A stretch of DNA of 64,000 bases, from assembly GCA_028023455.1 (NCBI GenBank), contig JAQFVV010006337.1, positions 1,727,001 through 1,791,000 of the forward strand, read 5' to 3'. Below the pieces are notes generated by a model that saw only the letters and a program-made list of their open reading frames with translations, did not search any database and had not been told where the DNA came from. The position numbers and the translations under genes were made by a program. This stretch comes from Epiperipatus broadwayi (taxonomy: Eukaryota > Onychophora > Udeonychophora > Euonychophora > Peripatidae). Below are positions 12,441 through 25,399 of the stretch, piece after piece; position 1 is the first letter of the stretch, and each line of letters opens with the position of its first letter.

Positions 12441-14025
12441 AAACATTATATATTTCTTTCTATTTAAATTTGATCATTTATTTTTAAATGATAACATATG
12501 TAATGCAGAATATGTGTTTTTAACATATATATTCACTAGCAGTACCACATATATATAAAAGATAGATGCTTTTTATATGTATATATAAATCAAAATTATA
12601 ATATAAACAAAATTTTAAAATAATAATAATAATAATAATAAATGAAGAAGATATTTATTTTATTTTACTGAGTATGTGTTCATTCACTCATGCACCTATT
12701 GAAGCAATAAGAAGAAAAAATAACTTCAATGTATTTTTAACTTTAAATTAAAGTAAATAGCATAATACATTCTGGGCAATATTTTTTTTTTTTTTACAAT
12801 AACTTTTTTCTTGTAAAGAAACAACAGTCACTCTTTTTCAAGAAATTACTATCCCTAATTATGTTAATGTTTAACCAATAATATGAAATTTTTTAAAACT
12901 TTTACTTCTAGAAAATATTTTAAGCAAATTACTGTACATCAAATTCAAAAAGAATAATAAAAGAAGAAAAAATCTATGTGCTTTCAACATAAACTGAAAA
13001 TATTTTATTTATATATGTAATCTGTTCATATTCAGCTCAGACAAGAAAAGTATCATCTGAATATTAAAATTTCTTAAATTTTACTGTCTTTTTTTTATTT
13101 ATTTACATTTTTGTTTGCTTGTTTACATTTTATACTGGATACTCCATAAGTAAAATTGCATAATTAGATACAAACATAGTTCATTGCTTCATTATATTCT
13201 TCAACAAGAGCTATATAAAATAATACAAAGATTTATTTTAAAATTTTTGCCATAGAAGTTAATTACTGTCTAGTTCAATTATTTTCCATTGTATTTCTTT
13301 TCACCCTATTTTTCAACATAAGCATTAAATGACTGCAAACAAATTAAAATCAATTTCTTTAACTAAAATCTAGAAGTCAGTTTCTTTTTTCAAACTATTT
13401 GACTCATCTGCTTAATTAATATATTTAGACACTTGTGATTGTGAAAAAATAGGATGCATAACAAATCCCTGAGTTGAATTCTTCCAAACTTGAAGCTTCA
13501 TTTGGTAGGTTTTTATATGTCTTTACAATTCATTAATTAACTTAATTTTCCTTTTGTAATATGATCATTTAAAGGCATGACATAATCTTAAAAAATGTGA
13601 GACCCCTATGCACTTATTAATACTGAAACAAATTTATCTTTGATCTCCCAGAAATTGTGTACTTCTTTAAGTCTATAAAAATGTTGAAGGATTTTCCTTT
13701 TGCTTAAATAATCAGCTATACAAAAGAATATCAGATCTCCATTCTGTTTAAAAATTTAAACTGTTCTTATAAATGCTCAGCATTTTATAAAATTGATGCT
13801 AAAAATAATGATATGCAATCATTTATAAATTTCATTGACTTACTCATGTATTTTCTTGATGAAATATCAAATAAAATGTTGCAAAGTCATTGCCTGCCAA
13901 ATTTAAAAAGCCTAATTTTGAAATAAATCCAATCTTATAGCCTATAATTCAGGAGCCACAACTGTTGAAACACTGACCAAAATTTCAAGAGGGAGATTTC
14001 ATTTTGTTATTTGTATTTATATATT
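12441..14025. other. AT-rich gene-free stretch with (AAT)n
   Basis: No gene seen. A TAA/AAT trinucleotide run occupies about 12620-12643, and several T-runs follow. All frames are closed at short intervals. Confidence 0.45.
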
Positions 14026-14054
14026 GGATTATTTTCATCATCTAATATTAAGTA
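14026..14054 (+). repeat. Left arm of inverted repeat around copy A
   Basis: 29 bases that are the reverse complement of 14271-14299 with only two mismatches. The right arm belongs to the tail shared with the other two copies, so this arm is an inverted extra copy of the tail at the element's 5' side. Confidence 0.8.
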
Positions 14055-14270
14055 TGGTTCGGTTGGTTAGAGCATTATCTTAAAATTCAATACTTAAGAA
14101 TCTAAGGGTCCAGGTTGGCCCATGCTAGTACTATCATTGGTCAAGCCAGCAACACCTGAAGAAGAAAGAAGAATAATACCTATCAAAATGTTGTGCATAT
14201 ACTAACCTTTGTGCTATTACTAACAGTTAAATGTAATTTGAAAATTTAAATTTTTTGTTTAAACATTTGA

Positions 14271-14299
14271 TACTTAATATTAGATGATGGAAATAGTCC
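14271..14299 (-). repeat. Right arm of inverted repeat around copy A
   Basis: Partner of 14026-14054. The same sequence, beginning TACTTAATATTAGATGATGG, recurs in diverged form in the tails of copies B (about 33110-33140) and C (about 50247-50275). Confidence 0.8.
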
Positions 14300-14345
14300 A
14301 AAATAACATCATCACAAACCTTCAGGAAAACATTAATTTTGTTAT

Positions 14346-15958
14346 TGTTTTTTTTTTTCTTTTTGTAGATGTCAATTCCTATTTTGATACCTTTCATCGT
14401 TTGGAAAGAAAATATTTTTTCAGCAACTTTAAAGATTGAAGCATTGTGTTATATAAAAATTATAAGTTGAACTAAATCTAATATGATAGTATTTTTGTCA
14501 ATAGCTATAGAAAATGATCTAAATTCAGATAATTTTTTTTTTTGTCTAGCTTACATTCAATATTGACAACAATTTTTTTCAATTCAACTTATTATTTTTC
14601 TGTAAGACAAGCTTTTGATTTTTTTGGATCCAAAATTTCAGCAACTTGCAGAAAGCAATTTTTCATAAATTTTGATGTAATAATTTTTAGAATGTTTATT
14701 ACCTTTTACTCTATTAATGTTACTTACACAATTTTTATAAGCCAATATGCCTTTTAATAAAGAACATACTTAGCAACTGATCTGTTTCATTAAGTTTCAA
14801 TTTTAAGCTTCCAATATATACAGAATGTTTGGTAGTAATTAATGATACTTAACAAATTCTTTAAATGCAGAGAGAAAATGGAACACATTAAATAAATTAG
14901 AAATTTTCTCCTATTCTCAGGAAGCTTCGTTTTTTAAGATTAAATCATAAATTAAGTTTATTATTAAAATAAAAGTTGAAAGTTTAAAACTAGTGAGATG
15001 TCAGAATGTTAACGGAGTGCAAGAGAGTTAATAAACAAATAAAAAAAACCTCTATCTAACTATGCATTTCTACTTTTTAAAAATGTGATAAATTGCCCTC
15101 AAACTAATGTGCACATGTGAATATTGTTGCTCTTTCTCAGCATTGTATCAAATCATTTATAAATGATAGAAACAGAAATAAAAATTATTAAAATTAAAAC
15201 ATTAACTTTATTGGTGATAATTCAAGAAATTGCTCACTTAATATTAGTGAATGGGTAAGAATCAATGAAACACACAAAAAAATTTAAAAAAATATCATGC
15301 TAGTATAATTGGGAATTTTTTTTTTTTTTTTCGAAACAAAATATAATAATTGGGAAGATGTCATAAAAAAGTTATAAAAAGCCAAGTTTAATCCACAAGT
15401 AGGCCAAAATTGTCCATAATGATTTATAATACTTGAAATCTAAGAGTGAATAACAAATCTGCCACAATTGACAATATTCATTCAGTCGGGATAAAATTGC
15501 TGATAAAATTTGAGAATATTTTTGCTAAATTAAATGAAAAGAGTTAACTAGACAACAAAATTACATATAAAGATATTATATCACTTATGATCATTAGTTA
15601 TCTCTGAAAAATAGATCCTGCAACACATATAATGATATTATCCAAGTTTGACTTTGGGTCAAAATTTATTGCTATTTATCTTTTAATATTATTGTTCTTT
15701 TTTTCTTCTACCTCTTTCATATTATTCACTGATCTTTCCATCAGATTTTCCATAATTTCTCTGCTCTAACTATAGACCCAATCTAATTCCATTTTGTCTT
15801 CATGATTTTTTCCAAAACAATTTTTTTTTCATTTATTCTATTCAATATTTCTGTAATGCAGATTTCATTTTTCATGTGTATCTTTTTCATTCTCCTCATT
15901 TCTAAAATCAAATTTCTATTTTTTTCCTTCTAACCTTTCTCGATTGTACTATGTTTCT
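14346..15958. other. AT-rich gene-free stretch
   Basis: No supported gene. A 71-codon open frame at 14542-14757 is Phe/Ser/Ile-rich and has no motif; it reads like AT-rich chance. Confidence 0.4.
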
Positions 15959-16215
15959 CTACTTTATAAAGCTACCTTCACAAACAAAACATTTAACAAG
16001 TTTAAATTCTTTAAATTTAATTTTAATGGTTCAGATCTAACTTCTACTGCTAATAAAAGTTTGTTCATCTAATGTAATTCAGGTTCTACTTTATAAAGCT
16101 ACCTTCACAAACAAAACATTTAACAAGTTTAAATTCTTTAAATTAAATTTTTATGGTTCAGATCTAACTTCTACTGCTAATAAAAGTTTGTTCATCTAAT
16201 GTAATTCAGGTTCTA
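15959..16215 (+). repeat. Tandem duplication, two 127-base units
   Basis: The sequence starting ACTTTATAAAGCTACCTTC at 15961 repeats at 16088, giving a period of 127. The two units differ at only a few positions in an A/T-run near their middle, so the duplication is recent. No coding content is seen. Confidence 0.9.
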
Positions 16216-17039
16216 ATTTCTTTATTGATACTTCCATTGTCATTAAGTCAATTTATTAAATATTTAAAAGCATTAACTAAATTTATAACTTCATGTCTTT
16301 AATCTTCCCTTCTCTCTATCAATTTTCATGACTTTTATTTACATTTAATTTTATCTCAAATTCTGTACAATCTCTGCCAATCCATATAACTATTTACTAA
16401 CATCACCATTATTTACAAGGACATCATACAATTAGTAAATCTAAAATAATTAATCTTTTTCCAGTGCTAATTCCATTATTAAAGAAATATTGGTATACAT
16501 AGATGGTAATCAATAAAACAATTGTCTTGCACATTTTATGTCTATTTCTTCTGTAAAAGAATGTTTAATGTTATATAGAAACAAGTTTGCTGTTAATGGA
16601 AAAAAAATTCTGATTCCTCTTTGAGACCTTAGAAGGAACTGAGTAGGACAAATTTGTAATGTCCATTTAATACATTTTTGTTGCAGCAGTTCTTATTGCT
16701 ATATAATTATTCATAAGATATATGAACAATTCATGGGTTGTGTCAAACACAATCAGTGAGCATGGTGAAGCTACTAGCATTTTTTACATCTGAGTTTAAT
16801 ATCAAAAAAACACCATGGTCTTTCATTTTAGTTGCATGATAGTTCTTAACTGAAATGTCAATTAAGTTTTCTTGAAGAAAGAATGAATGTGTGCATGAAT
16901 AAACTTTCTTTTAATAGATATTTGAAGTCATAATACCAAAACCTAAATTTCCAGAAGACTGTAAAGTTGTCAGACAAGGAAGTGATTGGTAGCCAAAAGT
17001 TGAAAGTGCAAAGAATCCCCTGCATACTGACCCAGCCTA
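16216..17039. other. Gene-free stretch before RTE LINE
   Basis: No open frame or motif that I can support. The degraded RTE element probably begins near its right end. Confidence 0.4.
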
Positions 17040-19560
17040 TTCATTGCCAACCTATATTTAGGTATTATAAGTGAAGATCATTTTCAAATGAAAGAAAATT
17101 GCACAAATTGGAGGAAAAAACTGTCAAATATTAAATGGATCATGAATGGATTTTCTGAAGTTAGAAAAAAGTGAAGACCAATTTAAAAAGTTGGCATGTA
17201 ACATTACTACAAAGACTCAAATACTGGAAGTACAAGTGAAGTGGAATTTTTTATAAATAAAAGTGGAACAACAACAATGAGGAAAATGATGGTGTATGTC
17301 AAGACCAGTGTTCAACTTAATAAATGATACCAAATGCAAATAATTCAGGCTTATGCCCAATATGTTTTATACTATGATAAAGGGTAAAAATTATATTGAT
17401 GCACAAAAGGCTTGTGATCAGTTGAAACAGCACTTCACAAGTGTCATGAGAAAGTTTAATGCTAGGATTGGAAAACAATTGAACGATAAAAGTGCTGGAA
17501 ATAAATTTCATTACAGAGTTAGAAATAAGAGAGAATATAGAATATGAATTTTGCAAAAAAAAAAAAAACTAAGTTATGAATATTTTTTTCAGAAAAATGC
17601 AAAACAAAAATGAACATAAAGGCTCCAAGCAGAATTGAATTATATTTTGACTAATAGAAAATATATATTTCATGATTGTAATGTTCTTAGTAAATTCAAC
17701 AGATGAATTAATTGTAGACAAAAATTATTAAGGAAAATAATATTCATAGTTGATACTTTTAAACCTTCAGAAACTTTCCAATGAATACAAATTAGAATTT
17801 GAAAATCATATTAAAAAATTAACAGCTATTGAAGATAACTCAGATTTGACTGAAATCAATAGAAAAATAACTGTTACACTATTAAGAACTACAACACAGA
17901 TGAAAAAAAGCAGTAATTTCTACTGAGACAAAACATATGAAGAAAAAAAAGAATATGAAAATATATAAAAATGATCCATTGAAAATAACTGAACATTTAG
18001 AATTTTATTAAATGGTATAAGAAGAATTAATAACACTAGAAGAAAATATAATTGTGAATTAGCAAATAAAGTTATGAAAAAGAATAAAAGACTCAAAAGT
18101 TTTAAATCAACATCTTTGTATTGGTTGAAAACATTTATACAGTAGAGAAAAAAAGATAGAACTATTAGTAAAAAGAGAGATGACATCATGAAATTTATGG
18201 AAGAAATAATTATACAGCAATAAAGAACAAAAAACAAAGTATCCTCTAAAGTTACTGCTTCTAAATTGCCTCACATGTTAAATGAAGAAATGAGATATGC
18301 AATTAAATCTATGAAGACAGAAACACAAGTAAATGATGAAATTATTATTGATATCTTAAAAAAAAGGGAAATTGTTGGGAAACTTATATACCAAATAGTT
18401 AAATGATAAAGATGTACCAGATGTTTGACAGTAATATTGATATTTAAAAAATGAAATAAAAAAGATATTACAAATTACAGACTTGTAAGTCTTTTTACCA
18501 GTTTCACACAAACTTTTTACCAAAATAATTATAACTCATCTACAGTGATGTGATTTTACCATAGTGGATCACATACAAATATTGAGAAAAGTTATAGAAG
18601 GAATCAGTGAATATGAGTTGCGATTATGCTTTGGATTTGTAGATTATGAAATGGCATTTCATTCTGTAAGCATTTTTACAGTGATTAAAGCATTGGCCCA
18701 TCAAGATATAGATCCAGAATATTGATTCTTATGAAAAATATTTATCAAAATGCCACATTAATGATTCCAAATCTCCAAAACTTTTAACAATAGTTTTACA
18801 AGATATATTTTGCAGATGATGATATTGTGTTTGCAATTAATGCTACGTAATGTGAAAAAAATGTTGCAAGAATTATCATATAAAAATAAAAAAATAGGTC
18901 TGAAAATAAATGTTCAAAAAACAAAACTAATGTTCAAAGGATTTTCTCAAAAAAAAAAAAAAAAGAAAATAAAGATTGATAAGATGAATTGGAGAAAAAA
19001 TTAACTACTACAAATACCTTAGTCAGATTGTTAATGCAGATGGAAACATAATGGCTGAAATTAATCATATAATTAAACTTGGTGGAGTGCTTTTGATAAA
19101 AACAATTTAATATTAAAAGGAAATATACTTATGTTTTAAAAAAAAAAAATTTAATTAAAGTGTTTTACCAATTTGTACTTATGGCCCTGAGACTTGGACG
19201 CTTAACAGAAACCAATACAGAGATTTCAGACCATTCAATAAAATATGGAGAGATATATGATAGAAATAACAAGAAAGGATCAAAAATGAAATTTATGAGT
19301 AAGAGAACAAACAGTATTACTAACATTATTGAAAGAGTTAAGAGATTAAAGTGGAGTTGGGCAGGACATATTGCTAGAAGAGATTATAATAAATGAACAG
19401 ATAAAATCTTAAGCGGGATTTCAAGAGATTGTAAAAGACCTAAAAAGAGCCAACATATGAGATGGATAGATGAAAGAAGTTTTGTTAGTGATATGAAAAA
19501 AAGAGAGGCTGGATATTGGGAAAACTAGATTAAACTTGGAGACATCCTGCAGTAAATTGA
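17040..19560 (+). pseudogene. RTE-like LINE, degraded, endonuclease plus RT
   Basis: A non-LTR element with many stops and frameshifts. The endonuclease is visible at 17335-17550 (an IQAYAQY strand, FTSVMRKFNARIGKQL in the position of the GDFN block, NKFHYRVRNKR). RT pieces follow: a motif A-like FGFVDYEMAFHSV near 18630-18665, FADDDIVFA (motif C) at about 18805, KNKKIGLKINVQKTK at about 18885, and the C-terminal YLWP.DLDA block. The region IERVKRLKWSWAGHIARRD at 19328-19386 matches the conserved C-terminus of RTE-1/F52C9.6-type proteins. RT sequence between motif A and FADD is deleted. Two minus-strand relatives lie at 36.9-38.5 and 60.5-62.3 kb. Confidence 0.72.
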
Positions 19561-20530
19561 TAATAGTTGAAAATGATGTAGATGGTGATATACAAATTAT
19601 CCATTTAATGTTTTTCTTTTGAATCTATACCTACATCATTCTTCTTTGTCAGAAAATATTTCCTGAAATTACTCAACAGCTCTATAGAAATTATTGATGT
19701 GTTATCTGAAATAAAATCTGATATTGCCATTTATATATATATATATATTTTCTATGTAGGCATAAATAATATTAACTATAGCCCACATAAACAGTAATTG
19801 CATATAGCAATAAACAATGATTGGCTGTCACAATTATAATTAAGAGGATACATGCCATTGCTGCTAAATATCTTATAGTAAATGCAAAATTATTTTGATT
19901 TTTGTTCGCCATTGTTTATTTTAAAGAATAAAAATAAAAAAGGAAAATGAATTGTAAAAATCAAAATCAAAATGATAATGAATAGTGAGATACAGATATA
20001 GTAATAAGATTCTAGGTAATAAATTTCACTTTACTATACTGGAATATGTCACTTAATAGTCAATTCTCTTACAAATTGTGGTTCTGCATGAAAACATTGA
20101 TTATATTCATAATCAATTTACCTTTGTTTACATAGGTTCACTGATTTTTTCTTTAGACTTTAGCTTCATCACTTCAAAAAGATATCACAACATAAAAGGA
20201 CTCTTCTCTTGACCTAACTAACCAGTTGAATTACAAAAAATTTACTAGACTATATATAAATATATATTACTATATTGCAATGATTCCATGCTATCAATTT
20301 TGCAACAATAAAATGGTTTAGATGTAAGTAAATTTGCTATAATAAATTTTTTATAAAGCTACAATATGATTTTACTTTTTAGTGGGCTTAAATTTAATTG
20401 AAACATTCAATTGTATAATCTTATTTATAATAAAACAGATTTTGTTTCATTATAATATCCAAATAAATACATTTTGTGCTTAATTTCTTAAAGTAGCTAA
20501 TAATTTTTAATACAAGTAATTCATATATAT
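19561..20530. other. AT-rich gap with (TA)n
   Basis: No gene seen. A TA microsatellite runs at about 19733-19749. The right edge is fixed by the LTR of the gypsy element. Confidence 0.45.
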
Positions 20531-22472
20531 TGAACCACCCAACTTCCTTCTTTAATAAGAATAAAGAATATGTATATACTTTCATATTTCCCTTATTAAC
20601 AGACTTTTCTATTTCTGAAGATTTCTGGTCCCTCAGGTGGAGTGATCAATATCATTGGTAGCAAGCCACCAATAACATAAACAATCTGCTACTAAATTAA
20701 AACACTGGCCAACCAAACACTTTATTTATTTTAAGGAGATTTCTTTTGGCGTCAGTTAATCATGGAGTAATTAATGCGTCTGCTCAACCAGCAACGAATC
20801 TATTACCTGAAATCCCAGCTTGCTCATCGAATTATAGTAGCTATCATAGGAATATCCTTCCATTCTAAAAATTCTATTTCTTAATATTATATAAAAAAAG
20901 TTTACTTTCCACACAATAAAACATTTGCATCATTCAAAATCCTTATTTCAAAAGATACTCCCTATTCTTTTAGCTTCAACTTAAATCACTTCTTAATAAT
21001 GACTAAATATTTCAATCCTTATAAATTAAACATATTATCTCATAATAAAAGTATATGTTCCTTCTACTAGCATAAATATTTCAATAACACTTTGAATCTC
21101 ACTCTTTTTTCTGAAATGAGGATTTTATACCATATTAAAAGCATATGATCGTTCTAGTATTAAATATTTGAATACTACTTTAACCTCTGCCATCTTTTTT
21201 TTAACATAATCGTTTTGTCTCATAATACAACCACACACACACACTTTTCAGTTAAATAAATAATTAAATACCTTTGACATAAAATAAAATACAAAACATA
21301 TTTAATTAAGATTCACACACACACACACACAATTAATAATTTTGCACAAAAGTTGGACAATGGAGCTAATATAATTTATACCCTGAAGATAATAGTTCGA
21401 GAGAAGTTAAAAGTTTTTTTTTTGTTTTGTTTACTTATCTACCACGGCTTATAAATAAAGAATTGGAGAATAAGAAAATGAAATATTACCTAGGATTTGA
21501 ATTTGATTTGATGTGAGTATGACAATATGTAGCTTCTGTAATTTGTTGGTTCCAACCGATTGGTGCTAATTCCTCATAGATCTTTCCTTAATTTGTGATA
21601 TTATATGAATTCTCATGGATCTCAGCATGGACACTCCGTTGTTCCTTAGACTTCACACGAACATGGTTTGTCCTTTGAACTATTTGCTGGTGGTGCCACA
21701 GAGAAGGTTCAGGCCGGTGCATGATACAATGGGTTCAGCAACCCATCATTCTCTTCTAATAGTAGCTTCTATAATTTTCTGGAATCAATCAATTTATTAT
21801 ACAGTTTATTTCCAATTAATAATTTTTTGATCCAATTTATATCTGATCAAATTTATTTCTAATTTATTTGATAATCCTTTTTTTTTTATTATATTATTAT
21901 TATATATTTTAACAATACAAAGTTCTCATTTTTATACCCAGCGCTTCTTATCTTGCAGATCCAGCATACATTCTATTTCACTCTGATTGGACTTCTGTCT
22001 CTTTTATTTAAAGTCTCTGACCCTTTCCATTGGTTGTTGGTTTAAGTGAATAGTAATATTTAGTTTATTTGTTGATTTTTCCTTAGTTGTTTAATTAGAT
22101 TTCCTTTTGTTTTATTACTTAGCTCTCCATTGTCTTTTAAAAATTCCTTTCCTTTTTTCAAAATCTATTTATAGATGCACACATTCAATCTTTTTATTAT
22201 AAGACAAAATGAACTCCCTTCTTTAGTTTTATTACAAATTAATTAAAAGTTAAATCATTTTTATTTCCACCCCCCCCCTTTTTTTTTTATATTTAACAAT
22301 ACACCCCCTACCCTAATATTTTGTTCTTAAATTTCTTTTTCTTCAAACTTTTAACCTTTTATTTTACTTTAATTTTTTTTTTTTTGTTTAATTTCATTTT
22401 TTTTTTAAAAATAAATAAATTTCCTACGTATTTTTAACCTTAAAACACTCTGTAACGACGTACCTCGGTACA
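20531..22472 (-). repeat. 3' LTR of gypsy element
   Basis: Direct repeat of 26724-28670. It shares landmarks such as CTCAGGTGGAGTGA, the CA-repeat tract and the long T/A-rich end. On the element strand it starts TGTACCGAGG and ends GGGTGGTTCA. It holds two CA microsatellites (about 21231-21243 and 21316-21331) and C/T-rich runs near 22270-22400. Confidence 0.92.
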
Positions 22473-22492
22473 TTTTCTCCATCCCTCCCCTT
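22473..22492 (-). promoter_or_regulatory. Polypurine tract of gypsy element
   Basis: On the minus strand this is AAGGGGAGGGATGGAGAAAA, 19 purines out of 20, directly next to the TGTA start of the 3' LTR. This is where the plus-strand primer of reverse transcription belongs. Confidence 0.75.
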
Positions 22493-22616
22493 GAGACTAA
22501 AATATCATTCTGAGTATTTTAGTTTCAAAATCCAAATTCAGAAATACTATAAAATCCCAATGCTTTGTTTTGATTGAAGTTCATTTTCCCGCATTCTTGT
22601 GTAGCCATGTTATTTG

Positions 22617-23700
22617 TTAAATTTTCATTAGTAATTGCAGGGATCGAGCATTGAATGTTCCCTTTTTTTCTGACCCCTGAGCGGCCTCAAATGCATTATT
22701 TCTATACTCTTTCATGATTTTATACAGCCCATCATGTATTGGTTGAAATTTTTTGTATATTCCCATCTCCAGATGGCTTACTGGATTTACCCTCACCATA
22801 ACTTCATCCCCCAACTTAAACATACATTTGACCTTCCCTTGTCTCCTTTGTCTTATCTTGCCCATCCTTCTAAGCTTATGGTGTGCCTTGTCAGCATCTC
22901 TTTTCTTGTCAATATATGGTGCTCTGACCGGTAAGATGGTTTTGAATGGTATGGAATATTCTTTCCTTGATGGAGTCCAATGGGCTCGAACCCTGTTGAT
23001 TCATTCTTTGACCAATTTATCATGTGTGATTCTCATTGCCTCCTTCACGCATCTGCGATGATTATGCTAGAAGTACAAGTAACATAAGCATCCCAACTCC
23101 CTCATAATTTGTTTGCAGGGATTGGACTGCTGATTGCGAATTGAAGTGAGGATATGTCTTATCTTGTGACATTATGTCCATCTTTTCCATTCTTCAGATA
23201 GAAAAGATGTTCCGTGGTCCGATATTATCTGCTTCAGGATTCCCATGTCTCAAAAATGTTGATGTTGAAGGACCCATATAGTCTGTCTGGCATTAGCTTG
23301 CACCACCGAATAGACCGCCACAAACTTGGAGAAAACACCATAGACTACAACAAAATATTTCTTTTGATTAAACTGGGGTAAGGGTCTACAAAAGTCTATT
23401 ACCAATAAACTGTTGGGCTGATATGCGTATATGGGTCTCAACAATCCTGCATGATGTGTTAGGGGGTTTGGTTTTTGCACATGCAGTACATCCCTCAATG
23501 ACGTTTAAGACACTCCTATACATTCTTGGCCAATAAAACCAATTGTCTATCCATCTTTCAGTCTTGCTTGCCCATAATGTCCATACTTCTCATGTAAGTA
23601 CCTGATTATCTGTTTCTGCATGATCATCAGAAGAATGACCTGCGTATGTTTATCATCCCTCATATTGCACGGTAAAAGTCCATCTTTTAGACAATATCAT
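22617..23700 (-). pseudogene. gypsy integrase remnant
   Basis: Read 5'-3' on the minus strand, this contains a zinc-binding HHCC-like block (HEKYGHYG ... CTACAK, about 23640-23470). The catalytic core follows with the first Asp in SLLVIDFCRPLP (ORF 23250-23498) and ISDHGTSFLSEEWKR around 23225-23180 with the second Asp. An MREL block carries the candidate Glu. A C-terminal module (22617-22865) has DEVMVRVNP and DGLYKI, the GPY/F-like region. At least two frameshifts or stops separate the blocks. The domain integrates the element cDNA in intact relatives; here it is dead. Confidence 0.82.
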
Positions 23701-23839
23701 TTCCTTTCTTTCCATAATGTATTGTTTATAGGTCTACTTATAGCTTGATGGCACAAATAAATATATTATTTGTTTACATTCTGCATCCTCCTCTTGCAGT
23801 TCCCTTAGCCTTTGCAAACCATATTCTATCTCCTAGTCT

Positions 23840-24328
23840 TTATGTATTTCTGCCAAGTGCTATGTACACATTGTTACAATTTAAAAGCTGTTGTTGATGT
23901 TCTATCAGGTAGTGATTTAAAGCATCTGCTGGCATATTGTCTTTGCCTGGGCAGTACTGTACACTATAATTGAATTTTTGCAAGAATAGGCTCCATCGGA
24001 TCAGTCTACTATTTGTAAGAAAACTATGATTGAGGAACTCAAGGCTCTGGTGGTCAGTGATCATTATGACCTGCGATCCTATTAAGTATTGCCCAAACTT
24101 CTTAAAGGCCCACATGATCGCTAAAGCCTCTCTTTCAGTTACCGTATAATTTTTCTCTGGCCCATTTAATAAGCTACTTACAAAGAAAAGAACCCCATAC
24201 TTCCCATCATCTTGCACCTGAGATAATGTGGCTCCCAATCCAATTCCACTGCTGTCTGTTTGTACCACAAATGGTTTATTAAAATCTGGGTATGACAACA
24301 TGACTTCCTTTAAGAAACTTTTTTTCAC
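23840..24328 (-). pseudogene. gypsy RNase H domain
   Basis: A 162-codon open stretch. It begins in the RT connection (PFVVQTDSSGIGLGATLSQ, with the RNase H Asp), then TEREALAIMWAFKKF (Glu), MITDHQSLEFL (Asp) and YCPGKDNMPADALN (final Asp). This is a textbook Ty3/gypsy RNase H, and the catalytic acids are present. Upstream it is separated from the RT block by roughly 200 bases with stops. Confidence 0.88.
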
Positions 24329-24379
24329 ATTTTCAAAACTGTGCTCTTGTTGCTCTTCCCATACCCATTTTTTGTCTTT

Positions 24380-25172
24380 CCTTAATAGCTATAACAGAGG
24401 CTCCATGACTGAGGAAATTTTTTTATAGAACCAATTAAAGAAATTACACAATCCGAGGAAAGATTTAATGTCTTTCTTCTCCGCTGGTCTTGGAAAATCT
24501 TGTATAGCTTAGATTTTCTCTGGATATGGAGATGTTCATTGCTCACTAATATTGTGTCTCAAGAATTTTACCTCTGCAGACATTAAATGGCTTTTGTCCA
24601 AATTTATTTTAATTCCCTTATTTTTACATTCATCGAATAGCAGCTTCAAATGTTCAAAGTGTTCTTCCACACTTTCTGAGGCTAAAATGATATCATCCAT
24701 GTACATTGTAATCAAGCCTTTGATTTTTTCGGACAATACTTGGTCGAGGCATTGTATTAATCCTGCCCCGCTGTTTTTTAAATCAAAGGGAATTCGATTG
24801 AAATTATACACCTGTCCGTTATAATGGAAAGCAGTGTATTTCCGGTCCTTAGAATAATGCCTGATATGCCAATAACTGGCCATTAAATCAAAAGTGGAAA
24901 ATATTCTTTTTTTATGGAAATTTCATTAATAATTCACTTATAGGTGGTGGAGAGTTGGTGTCTAACACTGTTATTTTATTCAATTGTCATGCATCTAGGC
25001 ATAATGGAATAGACCCGTCCTTTTTCTTTACTGTCACTAGCAGATTATTGTATGGGGAGAAGCACTTACAAATAATTCCCCATTTTAACATATTCTCTAG
25101 TTGTTCCTCCATTGCATTTCTGTATTGATATGATATAGGGTATTCTCGAGTTTGATATGGTTGGTCTTCCAT
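24380..25172 (-). pseudogene. gypsy reverse transcriptase remnant
   Basis: The N-terminal piece (24987-25172) has YQYRNAMEEQLENMLKWGII and LLVTVKKKDGSIPLCLDA, matching the gypsy RT finger. The palm piece (24536-24883) has YTAFHYNGQVYNFNRIPFDL, LITMYMDDIILASES (YMDD motif C) and an INLDKSHLMSAEVKFL block. A gap of about 100 bases with stops lies between them, and the thumb region continues to about 24380. Motif A was probably lost or damaged in the gap. The protein is non-functional as it stands. Confidence 0.88.
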
Positions 25173-25399
25173 AAGCTTTATCCTATGCTCGTATCCTTTG
25201 ATAACTTCAGGAACCTCTGAAAATACTCTCGTATGTGTCCAACAACTCCTTCAATTGTTCCCTGTCCACATTCCCACATCCATTTCCCTCATCTTTTTCT
25301 CTATTTCTATTCCTGCACTTTCTGCACCATGCTCTGCATTACTATCATTTGCCTCACAGACATCAAATGAGATTTCTGCCTTGTTAATCCTCACCTGTC

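Larger units (their letters stand above)
14026..14345 (+). mobile_element. Solo copy A of tRNA-like/hammerhead-like module
   Basis: This is a compact non-coding element. From the left it has a 29-base inverted-repeat arm (14026-14054), a tRNA-like head with degenerate A and B boxes (from 14055 to about 14125), a CTGAAGA at 14156-14162 followed by CAAAA at 14184, and a conserved tail ending near TTCAGGAAAACATTA. The right arm of the inverted repeat (14271-14299) lies inside the tail. The head, core and tail are shared with copies at 32.9 and 50.0 kb, which sit behind Penelope GIY-YIG frames; here no coding sequence precedes the module. It looks like a non-autonomous derivative mobilised by a Penelope-like element. 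Confidence 0.62.

Noticed and set aside
17317-18237. Minus-strand frames 17317-17556 and 17920-18237 as membrane proteins
   Set aside because: Hydrophobic composition is the antisense of A-rich LINE sequence; the plus strand carries recognisable endonuclease and RT.
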